From the NCBI RefSeq assembly GCF_048388525.1, contig NZ_DBGCTQ010000121.1, forward strand, positions 1-64,000: a stretch of DNA of 64,000 nt, in the 5' to 3' direction. Below are positions 33,690 through 42,554 of this stretch, piece after piece. The first letter of the stretch is position 1. Every line of letters begins with the position of its first letter. Source of the DNA: BQOK01 sp048388525. GTDB taxonomy: Bacteria > Bacillota > Clostridia > Oscillospirales > Ruminococcaceae. The position numbers and the translations under genes are program-made. Under the pieces are notes generated by a model that saw nothing but the letters and a program-made list of their open reading frames with translations, was not told where the DNA came from and did not search any database.

Positions 33690-34115
33690 TTAGTGGGCGG
33701 GGCAGCTGCAGGCCCGGAGGCGGCGGCGCAGAACGCCGTACAAAAGACCCAGGCCCACCGCCAGCAGGATGTGGAACGCGGCGCCCAGAAAGCCCAAAAA
33801 CCAGGTGAGCTCATAGGGCAGCGCACAAAAGTATTCCAGGCTGTTGAGGGCCATCACGATTGCTGCGCCGGCAAGCCCCACATTATAAGTGATGTAAAAG
33901 GCGCAGAAGCCGTGGTCGCAGGTGAGGTGCAGCACCTTTTCCAGCGCGAGCAGCACCAGGAACAGCAGCATTCCCATCACCAGGAGATGGGAATGTACCC
34001 CCGCAAGAGGGGCGTGTTCGGGGCAGTACCAGACCTGCAGCAGCAGCTGGCAGGCCATGCCGGCAAGAATCCCCGCCAGCCCGTAGGCAAAGGCGGCGTT
34101 CAAAAGTTTTTTCAT
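33690..34115 (-). CDS. DUF2871 membrane protein, copy 1
   Basis: This 141-residue protein has four hydrophobic helices and opens MKKLLNAAFAYGLAG. Histidines lie in the second helix region (GVHSHLLVMGM), with YNVGLAGAAIVMA in the third. It matches DUF2871. A second copy with the same opening is at 45550. AGGAGAGG lies before the ATG. Function unknown. The conserved HxH in a membrane setting hints at metal or heme binding, which is inference. Confidence 0.82.
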   Translation of the reverse strand: MKKLLNAAFAYGLAGILAGMACQLLLQVWYCPEHAPLAGVHSHLLVMGMLLFLVLLALEKVLHLTCDHGFCAFYITYNVGLAGAAIVMALNSLEYFCALPYELTWFLGFLGAAFHILLAVGLGLLYGVLRRRLRACSCPAH

Positions 34116-34211
34116 GGAGGAAAACCTCTCCTTTCAAGTGTTCTGTGCGCCATTCTATGCTCTGGGACGCACCCCGGCAACCGCCGGGCACAAGGGCTGC
34201 GGGGGCTATAC

Positions 34212-34240
34212 TTGCAAAAAGCGGGGCAAAGATCTACAAT
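34212..34240 (+). promoter_or_regulatory. Promoter of the MATE exporter gene
   Basis: TTGCAA (34212-34217) and TACAAT (34235-34240) are 17 bp apart. The start codon at 34347 leaves a ~100-nt GC-rich leader, in which I see no clear structure. Confidence 0.7.
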
Positions 34241-34346
34241 GGGGCCGTAAAGTGTGCACGGGGTTTGGGAAAGGCCCCGGAAGAAAAAAGCGGGGCCGCG
34301 CCCCGGCGTGGGCCCCGGGCGGGGCGCAGGAGGGGGAAAGGACGAA

Positions 34347-35693
34347 ATGGAAGCGACAAAGAGCGTGCTTTTTACCCGCAGGGAGCTGAGCCGCCTGCTG
34401 GTGCCGCTGGTGATCGAGCAATTTTTGGCGGTGACGGTGGGCATTGCCGACACCATGATGGTGAGCCACGCGGGGGAGGCGGCGATCTCGGGCGTGTCGC
34501 TGGTGGACATGATCAACGGCCTGATCATCAACCTGTTCGCGGCGCTGGCCACAGGGGGCGCGGTGGTGATCAGCCAATACCTGGGCGCGCGGCAGCGGGA
34601 AAAAGCCCGGCAGGGTGCGGGGCAGCTGTTCAGCCTTGCGGCCATTGCCGGCTGTGCGCTGATGGCGCTGAGCCTGGCGCTGGCCCGGCCGATCCTGCGG
34701 CTGTTTTTTGGGGCCATTGAGCCGGACGTGATGGCGGCGGCCCTTACTTATTTGCAGATCTCGGCGCTTTCGTTCCCGTTTTTGGCGGTGTACAATGGGG
34801 GGGCGGCGCTGTTCCGCAGCCTGGGCGACAGCGGGGTGAGCATGCGGATCAGCATTTTGATGAACCTTGTAAACGTGGCTGGCAACGCGGTGTGCGTGTT
34901 CGGCCTGGGAATGGGCGTAGCGGGCGTGGCGATCCCCTCGCTGGTGGGCCGGGCGCTGGCGGCGGTGCTGATCCTGCGCAGGGCCACCGACCCCGCGGGG
35001 CAGCTGCCGGTGGAGCTGCGGGCCTGCCTGCGGCTGGAGGGGGGCATGGCAAAGCGCATTTTGAACATCGGCGTGCCCTCGGCGTTTGAGAACAGCCTGT
35101 TCCAGCTGGGGCGGCTTTTGGTGGTAAGCATCATCGCGGGCTTTGGCACCGTGCAGATCGCCGCCAACGCGGTGGCCAACAACCTGGACAACATCGGCAT
35201 CATACCCGGCCAGGCCATCGGTTTGGGACTGATCGCGGTGGCGGGCCGGTGCATCGGCGCGCGGGACAACGAGGCGGCCGTGCGCTACACCAAAAGGCTG
35301 GTGGGCCTGGTGTATGTGGTGGACGGCACGCTGAATATTTTGGTGATGCTGTGCCTGCCGCTGCTGCTGAACCTTTATAACCTGAGCGGGGAATCGCTGG
35401 AATTGGCCCGGCTGCTGGTGCTGATCCACGGGTGCAGCGCACTGCTGCTGTGGCCCGCCAGCTTTACACTGCCCAACGCCCTGCGGGCGGCCAACGACGT
35501 GCGCTTTACCATGGCGGTGAGCATTGCCAGCATGGCGGTGTGGCGGCTGGGGCTGAGCTACGTGCTGGGCGTGCGCTGCGGCATGGGCGCCGTGGGGGTG
35601 TGGATTGCCATGATCGTGGATTGGGTGTGCCGCACCGGCTTTTTTGTGGGGCGGTTTGCCAGCGGGGCCTGGAAGAAGAAATACAAAGAGTAA
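34347..35693 (+). CDS. MATE family efflux transporter
   Basis: This 448-residue protein has twelve predicted helices in two MATE repeats. The first opens LSRLLVPLVIEQFLAVTVGIADTMMVSHAGEAAISGVSLV. The second, after residue ~225, opens KRILNIGVPSAFENSLFQLGRLLVVSIIAGFG. It exports cationic compounds or drugs using Na+ or H+. The ATG at 34347 has GAAAGGA upstream; 31 extra in-frame codons further 5' are Gly/Pro/Arg-rich leader and are rejected. Confidence 0.9.
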   Translation: MEATKSVLFTRRELSRLLVPLVIEQFLAVTVGIADTMMVSHAGEAAISGVSLVDMINGLIINLFAALATGGAVVISQYLGARQREKARQGAGQLFSLAAIAGCALMALSLALARPILRLFFGAIEPDVMAAALTYLQISALSFPFLAVYNGGAALFRSLGDSGVSMRISILMNLVNVAGNAVCVFGLGMGVAGVAIPSLVGRALAAVLILRRATDPAGQLPVELRACLRLEGGMAKRILNIGVPSAFENSLFQLGRLLVVSIIAGFGTVQIAANAVANNLDNIGIIPGQAIGLGLIAVAGRCIGARDNEAAVRYTKRLVGLVYVVDGTLNILVMLCLPLLLNLYNLSGESLELARLLVLIHGCSALLLWPASFTLPNALRAANDVRFTMAVSIASMAVWRLGLSYVLGVRCGMGAVGVWIAMIVDWVCRTGFFVGRFASGAWKKKYKE

Positions 35694-35720
35694 AATTGAT
35701 TGCACATGTTACGATATGGC

Positions 35721-35758
35721 AAAAGATCCCCCCGGCCTCGCGGCCGGGGGGATCTTTT
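35721..35758. terminator. Bidirectional terminator between MATE and PucR genes
   Basis: A perfect 17-bp stem (35721-35737 with 35742-35758), loop TCGC, with A and T ends on both sides. Confidence 0.9.
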
Positions 35759-35769
35759 GCGCGGGAGGG

Positions 35770-36930
35770 TCAGCGGTCGATCAAAAAGCTGCAGTACAGA
35801 TGGCTTATCTGGCCGCAGTCATTAAAGTCGACGCCAAATTGGTCTTTGAGCTTGTTGACGCGGTAGATCACGGTGTTTTTATGGATAAACAGCTGCCGGG
35901 CGGTGGCCAAAATGCTTTGGCCGCACAAAAGGTAGGTTTTTAAGGTGCGCTCGTATTCAGTTTGGTGTTCCGCGTCCCAGGCGCGCAGCTCGAAAAGGGT
36001 GTTGCTGCAAAAATTGCCCAGCTCCAAATGGCGGCCGGCCTGGCCCAGAAGATCCTGCAGCTTGTAATTGTTGTAAACGGCCAGCCCCCGCTCCGGCCCC
36101 AGGCGGCGGGCAAAGGCGGCGGCCGCCTTTGCCTGGCGCAGGGCCTCGTCCAGGTCGTCCAGGCTTGCAAAGCTGTCGCTGGCGCCCACCAGCATGCCCT
36201 GCTGCTGGGCGGCCAGGGCCAGGGGGGCGGCCAGCTCCCCGCCGGCGCCCCACAGGCACAGGGAGCCCTCGGGCAGGGCCAAATGCCAATAGGGGGCGGC
36301 CAGATGGGTCAGCTCCAGGGCCAGGGCTTCGTCAAAAGACGGGCTTTCCAGCCAGAGCATGGTAAACCGGTCCACCGCCCGAAACTCGGGGCAATGGCTC
36401 CAGTCCTCGATGTACTTTTCGCTTACCGTGCTGTTGAAGTGGTTCCACAAAAGGGTAAAGGGCTGCCGGCCTGCCTGGACGACGGGAAAATGGTTCAGAT
36501 AAAGAGCCAGCCCCATGATATCGGCACAGGCCTTGAACAGCTCCAGGTCCAGCTGGTCATAAGAGCTGCCCACATCCGGCGCTTCCAGATAAGCCAGCAG
36601 CTGATTTTGGTGAAATACCCCGCATACCATGCGGCAGTTGCGCAGATAGGGCAGCTCGATCAGGCGGGGCTGGCGGTCCTGCAGCCATTGAAACATCTTT
36701 TCCATACTGCGCTCCCGCTGCTGGGTGGGCAGGTGCTCAATGCGGTTGACCATATCGGCCAGATCGTCTTTGGGGAAGCCGCGGGACATGGCCACCTTGC
36801 CCCAGAAAAAATCACCCACCCCGATGGGGGTGCCGGTGAGTTCTTCGATCTTGTTGCAGATATGCTGCAAATTGGTATTTTGGTACAAGGCTTGCAGCAA
36901 TTCATGCTCTTTTACAAAAATATCCGACAT
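35770..36930 (-). CDS. PucR family transcriptional regulator
   Basis: This 386-residue protein has an N-terminal sensor-like region. The C-terminal HTH_30 (YERTLKTYLLCGQSILATARQLFIHKNTVIYRVNKLKDQFGVDF) is the hallmark of PucR/CdaR regulators. Start 36930 follows AGGGGG; the longer frame lacks a site. It diverges from the MmgE/PrpD operon and is its likely regulator. PucR-type proteins commonly control use of purines, sugar acids or other small metabolites. Confidence 0.88.
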   Translation of the reverse strand: MSDIFVKEHELLQALYQNTNLQHICNKIEELTGTPIGVGDFFWGKVAMSRGFPKDDLADMVNRIEHLPTQQRERSMEKMFQWLQDRQPRLIELPYLRNCRMVCGVFHQNQLLAYLEAPDVGSSYDQLDLELFKACADIMGLALYLNHFPVVQAGRQPFTLLWNHFNSTVSEKYIEDWSHCPEFRAVDRFTMLWLESPSFDEALALELTHLAAPYWHLALPEGSLCLWGAGGELAAPLALAAQQQGMLVGASDSFASLDDLDEALRQAKAAAAFARRLGPERGLAVYNNYKLQDLLGQAGRHLELGNFCSNTLFELRAWDAEHQTEYERTLKTYLLCGQSILATARQLFIHKNTVIYRVNKLKDQFGVDFNDCGQISHLYCSFLIDR

Positions 36931-36960
36931 GATATACCCCCTGTTTTTGTATTTGATTGT

Positions 36961-36969
36961 ATTATAGCA
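36961..36969 (-). promoter_or_regulatory. Extended -10 promoter of the PucR gene
   Basis: On the minus strand TGCTATAAT (36961-36969) is a perfect extended -10, with AT-rich DNA around it. No consensus -35 is seen. Confidence 0.62.
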
Positions 36970-37190
36970 CAAATAAGATCGATGGTGTTTGTGCTTTTTA
37001 AATCCTTTGGAAATACGGCTTTTTAAGCTTTTTTGACAAAACAAGGGGGGCGGCGCCTGTGCGGAATTGCCAAATCATCCGTGAAAAGCGCCAAAAAAAC
37101 GCGGCGGTTTTTGACGAAAGGCGGTGTGCCGGGTCAAAACATTGCCGGGAGATTTCATTTTGGGGCCCATAACACCCCCAGGGCGGCCCA
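36970..37190. other. PucR/MmgE divergent control region
   Basis: No gene is visible. The DNA is A/T-rich near the PucR promoter and GC-rich near the MmgE gene. It should hold the PucR binding site. An imperfect GGGGCCCAT...GGGCGGCCCAT motif at about 37162-37191, next to the MmgE -10, is one candidate. Confidence 0.45.
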
Positions 37191-37199
37191 TGCTATACT
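37191..37199 (+). promoter_or_regulatory. Extended -10 promoter of the MmgE/PrpD operon
   Basis: TGCTATACT at 37191-37199 is an extended -10, 23 nt before the ATG at 37222. The -35 position is poor, consistent with an activator-dependent promoter. Confidence 0.6.
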
Positions 37200-37221
37200 G
37201 GGACCAGTGAGGTGACCGAAT

Positions 37222-38595
37222 ATGAGCGAACTGACCCCTGTGCGGCAGCTGGCACGGCATGTGTGCCGCTGTGAAGGCGGACGGATCCCCCAGGAGGAAC
37301 GGCAAAAAGCCCGCCTGCGCATGCTGGATGTGCTGGGCTGCGCTTTTGGCGGGGCCGAGGCCCCCGGGAACCGGGAGCTGCTGGAGCTGCTTCGGCAAAA
37401 GGAGGGCCCGCAAAAAGCCACAGTGTGGGTGCACGGCGGCGCCCTGGCCATGGAGGACGCGGCGCTGATGAACAGCGTGAGCTGCCGCTCTTATGATTTT
37501 GAGGTGATGACCCCCGCCCACCTGTACGCCTGCATTGTGCCCACGGCGCTGGCTGTGGGACAGGCCCATGGCAGAAGCCTGACACAGGTGCTGGACGCAT
37601 TGGTGCTGGCCACCGACGTGTGCGCCCGGGTGGGAAAGGCCTCGGGCCTGGACGCGCCCAAAGGGTTCGACCCCGCCGGCACCTCCACCCTGCTGGGAGC
37701 GGTGACCGCCGCCGGCCGTTTGATGCGGCTGGGCGAAGAGCAGCAGCTGTTCGCCTATGGCCACAGCCTGAATATGATGTGCGGCAGCTTTGAAAACATG
37801 TGGGCCGGCTGCACCAGCTTTAAATTCAACCAGGGCTGGGCCGCCTGGTGCGGCATCTTTGCGGCGAAGCTGGCCCTCATTGGCTGGACGGCCCCCACCG
37901 ACCCGCTGCAGGGCCGGGCCGGCTATTACGCCCTTTATACCAGCGGCGGCTGCGCGCGGCCCGAGCACCTGACCCAGGGCCTGGGCGAACGCTTTTACGA
38001 CATGGTGATCCACAAGCCCTACCCCTCGTGCCGGTTCAACCACAGCGCCATCCAGTGCGCCCTGGCCCTGCGCGGGCGGTACGAAATAAAACCGGAGCAG
38101 GTGCAGGCCGTGCGCATGTATCTGCCGGCCTGGCAGACGGGGCTTTTTGTCTGCGCGCCCTTTGCGCCCCGGCCGGAGTTTGCCCAGGGCAGCGCGCTGT
38201 TCAACCTGCGCTTCAACACCGCCTGCGCGCTGACCTACGGCCAGGTGCTGCCCCACCTGTTCACGCCCCGGGTCATCCTGGACCCGAAGCTGGCAGAGCT
38301 GGCCCGGCGGGTCGACATTGCCCCCCTGCCCGGGGAGGACCCCCATCAGGGCCGCATGGAGATCCTGCTGGCGGACGGCCGCAGCCTGTGCCATGCGCTG
38401 GACTTTGTAAAGGGCGATGTGCCCGGCAATGAGATGACCGACGAGGAATTTGCCGAAAAATATTGGTACAACGTGAACTTTAACGGCCGGGTGGAAAAAG
38501 ACCAGGCCGACCGGGTGCTGGCTTTGTGCCGCCGGGGCACAAGCGCCCGGGACCTGGAATGCCTGATGGAGCAGATGGTGTGCAAAGAGGCTTAG
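37222..38595 (+). CDS. MmgE/PrpD family protein
   Basis: This 457-residue member of the MmgE/PrpD family (2-methylcitrate dehydratase, cis-aconitate decarboxylase and relatives) has the long helical N-terminal domain (VSCRSYDFEVMTPAHLYACIVPTALAVGQ) and an alpha/beta C-terminal part. These enzymes eliminate water or CO2, or rearrange tricarboxylic-type acids. No methylcitrate synthase or lyase is nearby, so the substrate is probably something else. GAGGTGA precedes the ATG. It is the first gene of the PucR-linked operon. Confidence 0.87.
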   Translation: MSELTPVRQLARHVCRCEGGRIPQEERQKARLRMLDVLGCAFGGAEAPGNRELLELLRQKEGPQKATVWVHGGALAMEDAALMNSVSCRSYDFEVMTPAHLYACIVPTALAVGQAHGRSLTQVLDALVLATDVCARVGKASGLDAPKGFDPAGTSTLLGAVTAAGRLMRLGEEQQLFAYGHSLNMMCGSFENMWAGCTSFKFNQGWAAWCGIFAAKLALIGWTAPTDPLQGRAGYYALYTSGGCARPEHLTQGLGERFYDMVIHKPYPSCRFNHSAIQCALALRGRYEIKPEQVQAVRMYLPAWQTGLFVCAPFAPRPEFAQGSALFNLRFNTACALTYGQVLPHLFTPRVILDPKLAELARRVDIAPLPGEDPHQGRMEILLADGRSLCHALDFVKGDVPGNEMTDEEFAEKYWYNVNFNGRVEKDQADRVLALCRRGTSARDLECLMEQMVCKEA

Positions 38596-38618
38596 AGGCC
38601 GGAAAGGAGCAGGGGATC

Positions 38619-40451
38619 ATGCAGCTGCTGGCAGACCGCGTTATGGAAACACAGGTTTTGGTGGTGGGCGGCTCGGGCGCCGGCGTTACAGCCGCCATTC
38701 AGGCGCACCGGCAGAAAAAACAGGTGCTGCTGGTGTGCAAGGGGAAGGTGGGCCGCAGCGGCAACGCCATCATGGCGGGCGGCGGCTTTGGGACCGACGG
38801 CTACAGCGCCCGCCACATTGTGGGCGAGGAGCGGGCGGAAGAGAGCTATACCCAGGCACAGTATTTTGACAACATTGTAAAAGAGGGCTTCTTTTTAAGC
38901 GAACAGGATGTGCTGGAGCAGTTCGTACAGGAGAGCCCCGCCGCGGTGAAGGAGCTGCTGGACTGGGGCAGGGCGCAAAACCTTTCCTTTGATTTTCGCC
39001 CGCCGGCCAACTGGTCCTCGGCAGGGCTGAGCTGGGGCAAGTGCATCAAGCAGGGCTTAAAGCAAAACAGCGGCATCGCCCTGCTGGAGGACACCGCCGT
39101 GGTGGAGCTGCTCACAAGCCGGGGCCGGGTGTGCGGCGCGCTGGCCATTGAGCTGTACAGCGGCCAGCTGGTGCTGATCCGCGCCCAGGCGGTGGTGCTG
39201 GCCACCGGCGGTTACCAGCCCTTCTCGTTTAAGAATACCGTGACCGACATGACCGGCGACGGCCCGGCCATGGGCTTCCGGGCGGGCGCCAAACTGGCGG
39301 ATATGGAATTTTTGCTGGCGTTTCCCACCGCGCTGAACCCCCGGGCCCTGCGGGGATCAATCTACCCCTTCGTGTTTGAAATGGCCATGCGCCGCATCAG
39401 CCACCGGGTGCTGGACAGGGATGGGGCGGAGATATGTATCCCGCCTGAAATTTACCGGCTTTGCCACCGCACCAAGCTGAGCAAGCTTTGCAGCGATTAT
39501 TACTGGGGCCACGCCATCGCCCAGGGCCGCGGCAGCGCGGACGGCGGCGTGTATATGGACTTTTCGCAAAACGATGCCGCGCTGCGCGCCCGGGACGTGG
39601 CCGATTTTGACGCCGGCAACCGGCGCCATTACCCGCCCGGCTGCTACAAGGGGGACAACATCCGCTCCATTCTGGACTGTGTGGAGCAGGGCAGGCCCTT
39701 TGAGGTGGGTCTGGGCTATGAATACAGTATGGGCGGCCTTTTGGTGGACGCGGGGATGCGCACCAATGTGCCGGGCCTTTTTGCCGCGGGCGAGGCGGCC
39801 AGCGGCGTGTTCGGCGCCTGCCGCGCCGGAGACGGCCTGACCGAGATGCTGGGCCAGGGCAGGCGGGCCGGCCAGTCCGCCGCCGAATACTGTGCCGAGG
39901 GCCAGCTGCCCGGCGTGGATGAGGAGCAGGCGCAGGCCCTGTGCAGCCAGATCCTGGCGCCCTTGCAGCGCCCGGCGGGGCAAAGCCCGCTGGCGCTGCA
40001 GGCCGGGTTGGAGCAGGCCGCCGACGAGGGCTTTGGGGTGATCCGCACACAGGAGGGGCTGGAAAAAGCCCTGGCCAGGGTGCGGGAATGCGCCGGCCAG
40101 CTGGACACGCTCGGGGTGAGCAGCCCCAGCCGCCGCTACAATTACGAGTGGCTCACCGCCTGTACGGTGAGAAACACCGCCGTGTGCACCGAAGCGGGCA
40201 TCCGCGCCGCGCTGCTGCGCAAGGAGAGCCGGGGCTGCCACATCCGGCAGGACTACCCCCAGGTGGACCACGACAACTGGTGTGTGCGCCTGATCGACGA
40301 AAACTGCGGGGGCGGGCACCGGCTAAGCCGCAAGGCGCCCAAGGTCACCCGCATCGCTCTGCCCACCGGACGGGAAGAAAACGTGATGGCCTATTTTTTG
40401 AGCGAGCGGACCGGTTACCGGGGCCAAAAGGGAGGTGCTGTTAAAAAATGA
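38619..40451 (+). CDS. SdhA/FrdA-like FAD-dependent oxidoreductase
   Basis: This 610-residue flavoprotein has the Rossmann FAD motif VVGGSGAGVTAAIQA, the loop GRSGNAIMAGGGFG, the central ATGGY strand and the GLFAAGEAASGVFGACRAGDGLTEMLGQGRRAG C-terminal FAD segment, followed by a helical tail as in succinate dehydrogenase/fumarate reductase flavoproteins. ATG 38619 follows AAAGGAG. It overlaps by ATGA a small 2Fe-2S protein, so the two form one oxidoreductase. No membrane anchor subunits are present, which favours a soluble reductase or dehydrogenase of a carboxylic acid. Confidence 0.85.
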   Translation: MQLLADRVMETQVLVVGGSGAGVTAAIQAHRQKKQVLLVCKGKVGRSGNAIMAGGGFGTDGYSARHIVGEERAEESYTQAQYFDNIVKEGFFLSEQDVLEQFVQESPAAVKELLDWGRAQNLSFDFRPPANWSSAGLSWGKCIKQGLKQNSGIALLEDTAVVELLTSRGRVCGALAIELYSGQLVLIRAQAVVLATGGYQPFSFKNTVTDMTGDGPAMGFRAGAKLADMEFLLAFPTALNPRALRGSIYPFVFEMAMRRISHRVLDRDGAEICIPPEIYRLCHRTKLSKLCSDYYWGHAIAQGRGSADGGVYMDFSQNDAALRARDVADFDAGNRRHYPPGCYKGDNIRSILDCVEQGRPFEVGLGYEYSMGGLLVDAGMRTNVPGLFAAGEAASGVFGACRAGDGLTEMLGQGRRAGQSAAEYCAEGQLPGVDEEQAQALCSQILAPLQRPAGQSPLALQAGLEQAADEGFGVIRTQEGLEKALARVRECAGQLDTLGVSSPSRRYNYEWLTACTVRNTAVCTEAGIRAALLRKESRGCHIRQDYPQVDHDNWCVRLIDENCGGGHRLSRKAPKVTRIALPTGREENVMAYFLSERTGYRGQKGGAVKK

Positions 40452-40771
40452 AGGTGACGGTGTACCGCTACGACCCGGAGCTGCTGCCCCAGGGCCGCTT
40501 TGAGCAATTCGAGGTGCCGGTGCCCGCCGGGGGGGACGTGTGGAGCGTGATGGATGTGCTGGACTACATTTCCCTGCGGCAGGACCCCTCGCTTGCCTAT
40601 TACAGGCACAGCGCCTGCAACCACGGCATCTGCGGGCGGTGCGTTTTGCAGGTGAACGGCAGGCCCGGGCTGGCCTGCCTGCAGCTGGTGGACCCCGCCC
40701 AGCCCCTTGTGTTGGAGCCCGCCGCCCACCGCCAGCGGGTGCGCGATCTGGTTACAAAAGAAAAAACATAA
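40448..40771 (+). CDS. Stand-alone 2Fe-2S protein (SdhB N-terminal domain type)
   Basis: This 107-residue protein has the SdhB/FrdB plant-type ferredoxin motif CxxxxCxxC...C (C57, C62, C65, C77) in HSACNHGICGRCVLQVNGRPGLACLQ. Normal SdhB is more than twice as long and has a C-terminal domain with 4Fe-4S and 3Fe-4S clusters. That domain is missing and no continuation is found downstream. It overlaps the flavoprotein gene by ATGA, so it likely moves electrons to or from that FAD. It is a reduced, two-subunit version of the SdhAB module. Confidence 0.85.
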   Translation: MKVTVYRYDPELLPQGRFEQFEVPVPAGGDVWSVMDVLDYISLRQDPSLAYYRHSACNHGICGRCVLQVNGRPGLACLQLVDPAQPLVLEPAAHRQRVRDLVTKEKT

Positions 40772-40787
40772 AGTGGAGGAATGAACG

Positions 40788-41516
40788 ATGAACCCAGCCT
40801 ATTCTGCCGGCGCCCACGCAGCCCTTTTTGGCTTTATCGCCCGGGAGGTGATGCTTCGCCACCCCGGGGAGGGCGAAGCCATTTTGGAAAAAGCGGTCAT
40901 CCAGTATGGCCACGAGCGGGGCGGCCGCATGCGCCAGCGGGCCATCACCGACGGCCTGCCCCTGAACATGTCCACCTACCTGCTGTACCGGGAATACCCG
41001 GTGGACCCCGCCGAGTTTGGCGGCCCGGAGGTGCACGAGCCCAACGGCGATTTCCACTCGACCCCCACCAAGTGCCCCTGGAGCACCCGGTGGAAGGAGC
41101 TGGGTCTTGCCCGGTACTGCGGCGTTTACTGCCGCCATGTGGACCGCGCGCTGGCAGAGGGGTTTGACCCCTCCTGCGTGATCGACTCGATGGGGAACCT
41201 GACCGAGGGTGCCGCCCACTGTGACCTTTATTTCCGCGGCGTCCATATCGCCCGGCCCGAGGTGCAGGAGAAGATGCGCGCCTGGGGCGGCCGCATCAAA
41301 AATTCGGCCGCGCTGAAAAATTGGGACTATCAGCTGGCGCACACCTATGTTTCCCTGGAAAATTCGCTGAAGGCGGCGCTGCCCGTGGAAGCGGAAGAGA
41401 TCATGAAAAAGGCGCTGGAATGCTTTGAGGGCGAATATGGCGCCGGATCCGCCCAGGGATTTATGGCTTTGACGGGCCTGGATTTTGCCAGCACGGCGGA
41501 CTACACGGGCGCGTAA
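40788..41516 (+). CDS. L-2-amino-thiazoline-4-carboxylate hydrolase family protein
   Basis: This 242-residue protein matches the ATC hydrolase family: YGHERGGRMRQRA, then CPWSTRWKELGLARYCGVYCRHVDRALAEGFDP and LTEGAAHCDLYF with spaced cysteines. In pseudomonads the ATC hydrolase opens a thiazoline ring and an M20-type enzyme then cleaves the carbamoyl product. An M20 enzyme is encoded 1.4 kb downstream here. Most family members in gut bacteria are uncharacterised. GGAGGA lies 7 nt before the ATG; an ATG 7 nt earlier is out of frame. Confidence 0.83.
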   Translation: MNPAYSAGAHAALFGFIAREVMLRHPGEGEAILEKAVIQYGHERGGRMRQRAITDGLPLNMSTYLLYREYPVDPAEFGGPEVHEPNGDFHSTPTKCPWSTRWKELGLARYCGVYCRHVDRALAEGFDPSCVIDSMGNLTEGAAHCDLYFRGVHIARPEVQEKMRAWGGRIKNSAALKNWDYQLAHTYVSLENSLKAALPVEAEEIMKKALECFEGEYGAGSAQGFMALTGLDFASTADYTGA

Positions 41517-41558
41517 AGCGCGCAGCAACGCGCGGTAATGTGAAAGGAGAAATCAACA

Positions 41559-42461
41559 ATGGTAAAGAAAGCGAGATCTTCCTGGTATTGGGTGGCCCTG
41601 ATGCTGCTCAACGCCCTGCTGTTTGCGGCGGGCGACGCCTGCAACAAGTACGTGACCGGCATCCCCATGTGGGAAAAGGTGTTTCTGCGCAGCCTGATCG
41701 GCCTGGTGTTCATCGTGTTCACCTTTGTGCAGAGCAAGGATAAGTTTGTGGTGGGCCACTGGCCCTGGCAGCTGGCCCGCGCGGCGGTGGGCTTTATGGT
41801 GACCTACACCACCTTCTACGCGGCGGTGAACATGCCCCTGGGGGATTTTACCACCGTGAAAAACCTGGGCCCCCTGTTTGCCATCGTGTTTACCGTTTTG
41901 ATCCTGAAGGACAAGCTGAACAAATTCGCCATCCCGGGCATGGTAATTTCCTTCATCGGCCTGCTGATCATCACCCCGCCCCAGTTCGGTTCCAGCATCG
42001 TTCCCATGCTGGTGGCGATCGCCGCGGCCATGTTCATCGGCATGCTGGAAGTCTGCGGCCGCGCGCTGCGCAAATACTCGAACCCCAGCAGCGTGATGCT
42101 GATCTCGATGGTGTTTATGACCGCAGTGTCCGGCGGATTGATGCTGGCGGACGGCCAACCCTTTGTGATGCCCCCGGTCACCATGCTGCTGGCCATCCTG
42201 GGCATTGCCATCCTGCCCACCTTCTCGCAGCACCTGGGCGTGTATATAGGCTTTAACGTGAGCCCGGTCAAGACCATGGTGTACAACTATGTCGGCCCCA
42301 TCTGGGCGGTGCTGCTGGGCTTCATCATTTTTGGGGAGGTGCCCACCCTGCAGTTCCTCGTGGGCGCGGTGTTCATTTTGGGCGGCGGCATTTTCAGCGC
42401 GCTGAAAAACCGCCCCGAGGCCGACAAGAAACCCGAGGAAACCGCCAAGACCGAAGGCTGA
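41559..42461 (+). CDS. DMT superfamily (EamA) transporter
   Basis: This 300-residue membrane protein has ten predicted helices in two EamA repeats. The first ends with MPLGDFTTVKNLGPLFAIVFTVLILKDKL. The second has PVKTMVYNYVGPIWAVLLGFIIFGEVPTLQFLVGAVFILGG. The C-terminus is a short Pro/Glu/Lys-rich tail. AAAGGAG precedes the ATG. Such proteins export or import metabolites, often amino acids or derivatives. It is probably the transporter of the cluster substrate or product. Confidence 0.88.
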   Translation: MVKKARSSWYWVALMLLNALLFAAGDACNKYVTGIPMWEKVFLRSLIGLVFIVFTFVQSKDKFVVGHWPWQLARAAVGFMVTYTTFYAAVNMPLGDFTTVKNLGPLFAIVFTVLILKDKLNKFAIPGMVISFIGLLIITPPQFGSSIVPMLVAIAAAMFIGMLEVCGRALRKYSNPSSVMLISMVFMTAVSGGLMLADGQPFVMPPVTMLLAILGIAILPTFSQHLGVYIGFNVSPVKTMVYNYVGPIWAVLLGFIIFGEVPTLQFLVGAVFILGGGIFSALKNRPEADKKPEETAKTEG

Positions 42462-42473
42462 GCCCTCTCTTTA

Positions 42474-42524
42474 CCGCCCTGTGCCCGCGGGGGATGGACA
42501 CCGCGCGGGCATGGGGCGGGTTTT
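42474..42524 (+). terminator. Hairpin between the DMT transporter and M20 genes
   Basis: Nested pairs CCGCCC (42474-42479)/GGGCGG (42514-42519) and TGCCCGCG (42482-42489)/CGCGGGCA (42504-42511), followed by TTTT. It may end the first half of the cluster or only reduce expression of the M20 part. Confidence 0.6.
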
Positions 42525-42554
42525 AAGAGGCGGCCTCACGAAAGGAAATTCTGC

